The translations under genes were made by a program, and so were the position numbers. Below, in pieces: positions 23,048-28,256 of a stretch of 28,256 bases of DNA. The first letter of the stretch is position 1. Each line of letters begins with the position of its first letter. The notes beneath the pieces are model-generated. The model did not search any database. It was given only the letters and a program-made list of their open reading frames with translations, and was not told where the DNA came from. Where the stretch lies: contig DJXS01000051.1 of NCBI GenBank assembly GCA_002448395.1, positions 1,866 through 30,121 of the forward strand, given 5' to 3'. The DNA comes from Lachnospiraceae bacterium UBA6998 (GTDB lineage Bacteria; Bacillota; Clostridia; Lachnospirales; Lachnospiraceae).

Positions 23048-26026
23048 ATGGAAATCAGCAGCAAAATTCTGGAAAAATATGACCTACTTCAGCACCAGTA
23101 CCTGAAGGATACGGGCTGTGACAGCGTTCTTCTGCGCCACAAAAAGACCGGCGCGAGAGTGGCGCTCCTGCCCTCAGAGGATGACAACAAGGTATTCTAT
23201 ATCGGATTCCGCACGCCTCCGGAGGATTCCACCGGCGTTGCACATATCATCGAGCACTCTGTGCTGTGCGGCTCCAGGGATTTTCCGGTCAAGGATCCTT
23301 TCATTGAACTGGTAAAAGGTTCGCTCAACACCTTCCTCAATGCTATGACTTATCCGGACAAGACTGTTTACCCGGTGGCGAGCTGCAACGACACGGATTT
23401 CAAGAACCTGATGCACGTCTATCTGGACGCGGTGTTCTATCCGAACATCTATAAAGAGCGGAATATCTTCCGCCAGGAAGGCTGGCATTACGAGGCAGAG
23501 GACGCGCAGAGCCCGATCACGGTGAACGGAGTCGTCTACAACGAGATGAAGGGCGCCCTTTCTTCACCCGACGATGTGCTCGCCCGCAGCATTTACGGCG
23601 CGCTGTACCCGCACACGCCCTACGCGGTGGAGTCCGGCGGCGATCCTGTGTGCATCCCGGACCTTACTTATGAGGCCTTTTTGGATTTCCACAGCAGATA
23701 CTATCACCCCTCCAACAGCTATATTTTCCTCTATGGAAATATGGACATGGAGGAGCGCCTGACGTATCTGGACGAAGCTTATCTCTCTTCATTTGACAAG
23801 ATTGAGATCGATTCTGAGATTCCTGCGGAGCCTGCGTTTGAGAAGCCTGTGGAGGCGACGGAGCACTATTCCGTGCAGTCAGAGGAGGAACTGGAAGGCC
23901 GCAGTTATCTCACATGGAACGTATCGCTTGCTCCTGACGGACAGGACACGGAACTTGGTCTCGCCTTTAAGATCATCGACTACATGCTCTGCGACGCGGA
24001 AGGCGCACCTGTCAAAAAAGCGCTGAGGGACAAGGGAATCGGCGAGGACGTCTATTCCCTGCTGGAACTTGGCATCAGACAGCCCAGTTATACCGTTACA
24101 TCCAAGTATACGGACCCCGACAGGAAAGAAGAGTTTGTAAAGACCATTGAGGACACGCTCAGAGAGATCGCGGACAAGGGTCTTGACCAGCGCGCGCTTC
24201 TGGCGAGTATCAACCGTTTCGAATTCAAATACAGAGAGGCCAATGCCGGCTATTATCCCAAGGGACTGATCTACGGTCTCGGGGCGCTCGACACATGGCT
24301 CTACAACGAGGAGACACCCTTTATTAACCTCGAACTCGGAGAAGCATTTGCTTCCCTTCGGGAGAAGATGGACAAGGGATATTTTGAAGAACTGATCCGC
24401 AAACACTTTTTGGAGAATCCCCACAAGGCGGTCGTTGTGATGACGCCCGAGGTGGGACTCACTGAGAAGATGGCAGAGGAACTCAGGCAGAAGATGGAAG
24501 TTTATGCCGGGAGTCTCACGGTTGACGAGAGGCAGCAGATCGTCGACGATCTGGCCGCGCTCCGGCAGTGGCAGGAGACACCCAATTCCGCCGAGGACCT
24601 TCAGAAGATCCCCATGCTGACAAGAGGGGACCTCACCAGAGAGATCAGGCCTTTCATCAACCGCCTGACGACCGCGGACACGATCCGCGGCGGTGAGAAA
24701 GTGCTGGAGACGAAGGTCATCGCGCATCCTCTGGGAACTTCCGGGATCGACTATCTGACCTTTATGTTCGATATCTCGAAGCTTCCGCAGAAGTTCTTCC
24801 CCTATCTGGGAATCTTCAAGACTCTTGTTGGCGTTCTGGACACGGAGCACTTCAGCTACGCGGAGCTGGACCAGGAGATCAATATCTATACAGGCGGCAT
24901 CGGGACGACCGTCAGCGTCTATACGCAGAACGGAGATCCGTCAAAATACAGAATGATGGCGGAAGTCAACTGCAAGGTGCTTCACGGCAATCTGGAACAC
25001 GCCATGAGACTGGTCGGTGAGATCCTCACTACCACCAAATGGAACAGCAAAGACCGGATCCTCGAGGTACTGGAGGAAGAGAGAGCAGCTATGAGAGCGG
25101 ATCTTCCGGCTTCCGGTCACGCCACGGCGGCCGTCAGGGCATCGGCGGGATTCTCTGAGACTGCTCTGATCATGGACAGTGTGAACGGTGTAAATGCTTA
25201 TCACACGCTCGATGAGGTCTGTGGGCTTCTGGAAAATGGAGAGGCGGATGAGTTCCTTAAGGTGATGGAAGAGATGGCGCGCTATATTTTCCGGGCTGAT
25301 CGTCTGATGCTGGACTGCACTGCGGATGAGAGCAGCCTTGAAGAGATCTGCCGTGGAACCGGTGCCCTTGCCGGCACATTCCCGCAGGGGAAAACTCCGG
25401 AAGAGGACCTTAAGGAATATGGCGGGGCTTTCCGCGTCAAACCTGTCAAAGTGAAGGAAGGATTCACGACGGCAGGCCAGGTGCAGTATGTCTGCAGAGC
25501 CGGCAATTACGGCAGCAAGGGCTGTGAGTACACAGGAGCTCTTCGTGTGCTGCGCGTGATCCTGGGATACGATTATCTCTGGCAGAATGTCAGAGTCAAG
25601 GGCGGCGCCTACGGCTGCATGAGCAGTTTCTCCAGAGACGGAAGCGCTTACTTCGTATCTTACAGGGACCCTCATCTGGCACAGACGATCCGCACCTTTG
25701 AAGAGGCGCCGGACTATATCAGAGGGTTCGAGGCGGATGAGCGCACGATGACCAAGTATATCATCGGCGCTGTCAGCGCGCTGGACCATCCGATGTCCCC
25801 GGCGACGTACGGCAAGTATTCCCTCGCCGGTTACATGACGGGTTTTGACGAAAAGAAGATGCAGAAGGAGCGCGATCAGCTTCTTGACTGCAAACCGGAG
25901 GATATCCGGGCACTGGCCGCGCACATCGAGGCTTTCCTCAGCGAGGACGCTCTCTGTGTCGTCGGCAGCGCGGAGAAGCTCAAGGCGGAGTCTGATCGAT
26001 TCGAGAGAATGGAAAAACTTCAGTGA
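23048..26026 (+). CDS. M16C zinc metallopeptidase (PreP/Cym1-like)
   Basis: Large clamshell-shaped oligopeptidase of 992 residues, within the normal range for the M16C family. The inverted zinc motif HIIEH (His66, Glu69, His70) lies in GVAHIIEHSVLCGSRDFPVK. NTFLNAMTYPDKTVYPVAS and YNEMKGALSSPDD, the latter carrying the distal zinc-ligand region, follow as in presequence proteases. The C-terminal half has the second pair of domains, including VKGGAYGCMSSFSRDGSAYF, the substrate-binding Arg/Tyr region. There is no signal peptide, so it likely degrades peptides in the cytosol. A GAGGT precedes the ATG by about 5 bp. It marks the return to GC-richer housekeeping DNA and is followed by era after 45 bp. 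Confidence 0.93.
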   Translation: MEISSKILEKYDLLQHQYLKDTGCDSVLLRHKKTGARVALLPSEDDNKVFYIGFRTPPEDSTGVAHIIEHSVLCGSRDFPVKDPFIELVKGSLNTFLNAMTYPDKTVYPVASCNDTDFKNLMHVYLDAVFYPNIYKERNIFRQEGWHYEAEDAQSPITVNGVVYNEMKGALSSPDDVLARSIYGALYPHTPYAVESGGDPVCIPDLTYEAFLDFHSRYYHPSNSYIFLYGNMDMEERLTYLDEAYLSSFDKIEIDSEIPAEPAFEKPVEATEHYSVQSEEELEGRSYLTWNVSLAPDGQDTELGLAFKIIDYMLCDAEGAPVKKALRDKGIGEDVYSLLELGIRQPSYTVTSKYTDPDRKEEFVKTIEDTLREIADKGLDQRALLASINRFEFKYREANAGYYPKGLIYGLGALDTWLYNEETPFINLELGEAFASLREKMDKGYFEELIRKHFLENPHKAVVVMTPEVGLTEKMAEELRQKMEVYAGSLTVDERQQIVDDLAALRQWQETPNSAEDLQKIPMLTRGDLTREIRPFINRLTTADTIRGGEKVLETKVIAHPLGTSGIDYLTFMFDISKLPQKFFPYLGIFKTLVGVLDTEHFSYAELDQEINIYTGGIGTTVSVYTQNGDPSKYRMMAEVNCKVLHGNLEHAMRLVGEILTTTKWNSKDRILEVLEEERAAMRADLPASGHATAAVRASAGFSETALIMDSVNGVNAYHTLDEVCGLLENGEADEFLKVMEEMARYIFRADRLMLDCTADESSLEEICRGTGALAGTFPQGKTPEEDLKEYGGAFRVKPVKVKEGFTTAGQVQYVCRAGNYGSKGCEYTGALRVLRVILGYDYLWQNVRVKGGAYGCMSSFSRDGSAYFVSYRDPHLAQTIRTFEEAPDYIRGFEADERTMTKYIIGAVSALDHPMSPATYGKYSLAGYMTGFDEKKMQKERDQLLDCKPEDIRALAAHIEAFLSEDALCVVGSAEKLKAESDRFERMEKLQ

Positions 26027-26071
26027 TCCTGAAGGATGATCACATAGAGAAAAAGGCAAAGGTATTACTGC

Positions 26072-27082
26072 ATGGCAGAGAACAAAGAAATGACGACACA
26101 GGAAAAGACCGGAAAGAAGGCGGGATTCGCCACGATCATAGGAAAGCCCAACGTGGGCAAGTCCACGCTGATGAACCGTCTGATCGGGCAAAAGATCGCG
26201 ATCACCTCCTATAAGCCGCAGACTACGAGGACGCAGGTCCGCACTATTTTGACAGAGGAGCGCGGACAGGTCGTGTTCCTCGATACGCCCGGCATTCACC
26301 GCACGAAGACCAAAATGGGCGAGTATATGGTGAAAGCAGCACAGAGCACGCTGCGGGAAGTTGACGTGGTCCTTTGGCTCGTGGAGCCTAAGACCAAAAT
26401 GAGCGAGGAGGACAAGAGCATCGCCGGGCAGCTGGCAGCTGTTAAGACTCCTGTGCTGATCCTCATTAATAAGATCGATTCGGTAAAGAAGGCGGAAATC
26501 CTGCCGGTCATTGCTGTCTATCAGAGAGCCTATGACGAAGCGGTAAAGGCGCAGAACGAGGAGAAGGAGGCGGCCGGGAAAGCCCCTCTTACATCTAACC
26601 TCAAAGCGATCATCCCGGTCAGCGCAAGGACCGGAAGCGGCACGGAAGATCTGCTGAGCAGTCTATTCGAACTGCTCCCCGAGGGGGAACCCTTCTATGA
26701 CGAGGAGCAGGTCACAACGGAGACAGAGCGTGAGATTGCGGGTGAGATCGTGCGCGAGAAAGCGCTGCGCCTTCTGCAGGAAGAAGTCCCTCACGGTATT
26801 GCCGTTACGATCGACAGCATGAAATACCGCAAGAGAAAAGACGGAACCGAGATCTGCGATATCGACGCCTCCATCATCTGCGAGCGTGAGAGCCACAAGC
26901 TGATCGTGATCGGCAAACAGGGTTCAATGCTCAAAAAGATCGGAACGGCGGCGAGAACGGATATCGAGAATATGCTGCAGTGCAAGGTAAACCTCAAACT
27001 CTGGGTCAAGGTACGCAGGGACTGGAAGGACAACGAGCAGCAGATGAAGTCCTTCGGCTACGATATGCGCAAATACAAATAA
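26072..27082 (+). CDS. era: Ribosome-assembly GTPase Era
   Basis: GTPase that binds the 3' end of 16S rRNA during 30S maturation. The 336 residues are longer than the usual 300 or so. G motifs: G1 GKPNVGKS (24-31), switch region YKPQTTRTQ, G3 DTPGIH, G4 NKID, G5 SARTG. The C-terminal KH domain has VIGKQGSMLKKIGTAARTDI and ends in WVKVRRDWKD. Two parts account for the extra length: an N-terminal extension of about 15 residues and a Glu/Lys/Ala-rich insert between G4 and G5 (around YDEAVKAQNEEKEAAGKAP). AAAGG lies about 9 bp before the ATG. The recO start follows one base after the stop. Confidence 0.96.
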   Translation: MAENKEMTTQEKTGKKAGFATIIGKPNVGKSTLMNRLIGQKIAITSYKPQTTRTQVRTILTEERGQVVFLDTPGIHRTKTKMGEYMVKAAQSTLREVDVVLWLVEPKTKMSEEDKSIAGQLAAVKTPVLILINKIDSVKKAEILPVIAVYQRAYDEAVKAQNEEKEAAGKAPLTSNLKAIIPVSARTGSGTEDLLSSLFELLPEGEPFYDEEQVTTETEREIAGEIVREKALRLLQEEVPHGIAVTIDSMKYRKRKDGTEICDIDASIICERESHKLIVIGKQGSMLKKIGTAARTDIENMLQCKVNLKLWVKVRRDWKDNEQQMKSFGYDMRKYK

Positions 27083-27083
27083 G

Positions 27084-27734
27084 ATGAGTGTAAGTTATGA
27101 AGTGACCGGAATGGTCCTCACGAGCGTTCCCGCAGGGGAATATGACAAAAGAGTGGAAATCCTCACGAAAGAGAGAGGCAGGATCTCTGGATTTGCAAGG
27201 GGTGCGAGAAGGCCCGGAAGTCCTGTGATGGCTGCCGCTTCTCCTTTTGTGTTCGGAACTTTTAAGATCAGTGAGGGCAGAAGCGCTTACCAGATCATCG
27301 GCGCGAAGGTGGACAATTACTTTGAAAAGCTTCGCGCGGACATCACCGCGGCCTGCTTCGGATCCTACTTTATGGAGATTCTGCAGTATGTGACGAGGGA
27401 GAACAACGACGAGACAGCCCTGCTCATGCTCGCTTACCAGAGCCTGAGGGCGCTGGAATCGGACTCTTTTGACAACAGGCTGGTCAGGGCGGTGTTCGAG
27501 ATCAAAGCGGTGATGCTCGAAGGGGAATATCCCGGACCAAGGCGCGGAGTACAGTATTCGGACTCAGCGCTGTACGCCCTGGATTTCCTGTTCAGGACAT
27601 CCCCCGCCAGGATCTACACATTCGGCGTCAAGCCGGAAGTGCTCGAGGAACTGGAAAGCTATGCGAAATGGCTCTGCGCAAGGACCTGGGATCACAGGTT
27701 CAAGAGCCTGGAAATCCTTGAAGTTCTCTTGTGA
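27084..27734 (+). CDS. recO: DNA repair protein RecO
   Basis: Recombination mediator that, with RecR, loads RecA onto SSB-coated single-stranded DNA. The 216-residue protein has the N-terminal OB-fold signature (VTGMVLTSVPAGEYDKRVEI, then ISGFARGARRPGSPVMAA) and a helical C-terminal part. It is shorter than most Firmicute RecO proteins. The four-cysteine zinc finger common in that group is absent; its place seems taken by a GPRRGVQYSDSALYALDF stretch. The family call is good, although some RecO proteins (E. coli) also lack the zinc site. There is one base between era and recO, so they are co-transcribed and probably coupled. Confidence 0.9.
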   Translation: MSVSYEVTGMVLTSVPAGEYDKRVEILTKERGRISGFARGARRPGSPVMAAASPFVFGTFKISEGRSAYQIIGAKVDNYFEKLRADITAACFGSYFMEILQYVTRENNDETALLMLAYQSLRALESDSFDNRLVRAVFEIKAVMLEGEYPGPRRGVQYSDSALYALDFLFRTSPARIYTFGVKPEVLEELESYAKWLCARTWDHRFKSLEILEVLL

Positions 27735-27749
27735 GCAGGGGATTGAACG

Positions 27750-27778
27750 TTGCAAAACCGGCGCTATTCCCTTATAAT
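27750..27778 (+). promoter_or_regulatory. SigA promoter of glyS
   Basis: TTGCAA (27750-27755), an ideal 17-bp spacer and perfect TATAAT (27773-27778). The predicted leader is only about 60 nt, too short for a T-box riboswitch. Confidence 0.8.
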
Positions 27779-27844
27779 TAAGCGTTGATAAATTGAAACT
27801 GTATATTAAATTACAGAAAAAACAGATAAAGGAGCACGTAATCA

Positions 27845-28256
27845 ATGGAAAAGACAATGGATAAGATCGTGGCACTGTGTAATGCCAGAGGATTCATCTA
27901 CCCCGGTTCCCAGATCTACGGCGGACTGGCCAACACATGGGACTACGGCAATCTGGGCGTCGAACTCAAGAACAACGTCAAGAAGGCCTGGTGGCAGAAA
28001 TTTGTACAGGAGAGCCCTGAGAACGTAGGCGTTGACTGCGCGATCCTGATGAACCCCCAGACATGGGTGGCCAGCGGACATCTTGCAAGCTTTTCCGATC
28101 CGCTCATGGACTGCAAAGCCTGCGGCGAGAGATTCCGTGCCGACAAGCTGATCGAGGACTACGCGGCAGAGCACGAGATGACTCTGGACGGAAGCGTCGA
28201 CGGATGGACCAGCGACGAGATGATGGGCTTCATCAACAAGTTCGCCGTTCCCTGCC
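27845..28256 (+). CDS. glyS: Glycyl-tRNA synthetase, alpha2 type (partial)
   Basis: The first 137 codons of the single-chain, class II glycyl-tRNA synthetase, cut by the window end. Family features: MDKIVALCNARGFIYPGSQI, then YGGLANTWDYGNLGVELKNN, KKAWWQKFV, and the NPQTWVASGHLASFSDPLMD block with a following CKACG that could be part of the N-terminal zinc or insertion region. The start has AAAGGAG 10 bp upstream and a strong promoter. era-recO-glyS is a common order in Clostridia. Confidence 0.95.
   Translation, partial: MEKTMDKIVALCNARGFIYPGSQIYGGLANTWDYGNLGVELKNNVKKAWWQKFVQESPENVGVDCAILMNPQTWVASGHLASFSDPLMDCKACGERFRADKLIEDYAAEHEMTLDGSVDGWTSDEMMGFINKFAVPC

Noticed and set aside
27779..27844. 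T-box riboswitch before glyS
   Set aside because: The leader after the strong promoter is only about 60 nt and shows no T-box or antiterminator structure.

Overview
The window looks like a chromosome segment from a moderately GC-rich Firmicute, most likely class Clostridia and probably Lachnospiraceae. The evidence is gene order and protein style: ruvA-ruvB-zapA-U32 peptidase-SEDS protein-PBP-secG, then rnr-smpB-ssrA, then an M16C peptidase-era-recO-glyS block, together with strong AGGAGG-type ribosome binding sites and SigA-type promoters. No species assignment is possible from this window alone.

Layout. (1) 1-2028, minus strand: an aconitase-superfamily dehydratase operon with one LeuC-like large subunit between two different LeuD-like small subunits; the second small subunit is cut by the window edge. 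(2) 2143-10103, plus strand: Holliday-junction helicase ruvAB, zapA, a long RlhA-like U32 protein, a rodA/ftsW-type SEDS gene with its class B PBP, and secG with its own promoter and a strong terminator. (3) 10126-13493: the trans-translation/RNA quality-control set rnr, smpB and ssrA (tmRNA), closed by a strong terminator. (4) 13494-23002: an accessory region. It starts with an AT-rich part holding a 54-residue ORF and a convergent gene for an unknown protein built from two copies of one domain. Next comes a three-gene signalling operon: a 7TM membrane protein with a degenerate kinase half, a soluble PAS-like/histidine kinase, and a NarL-type response regulator. Two secreted, repeat-rich cell-wall-binding proteins follow. 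(5) 23048-28256: housekeeping genes again (M16C metallopeptidase, era, recO, start of glyS).

The main discovery candidate is in region 4. Three separate transcription units (the 54-aa ORF, the duplicated-domain protein on the opposite strand, and the sensor operon) each carry the same 12-bp upstream element TTTTGTGTRGGG. Each element is exactly 20 bp upstream of a TAGAAT/TATAAT -10 box and points toward its gene. That exact spacing in three promoters on both strands indicates a shared local regulator whose site replaces the -35 box. The simplest candidate is the response regulator encoded in the same locus. The two sensor proteins also look like a complementary pair: their aligned phosphoacceptor motifs read RIY in the membrane protein and RIH in the soluble one, which suggests a split pseudokinase/kinase receptor. 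I infer that the locus is a self-regulated envelope-sensing module whose outputs include an uncharacterised duplicated-domain protein and possibly the wall-binding proteins. The homologies are read by eye from motifs, and no database search was run.
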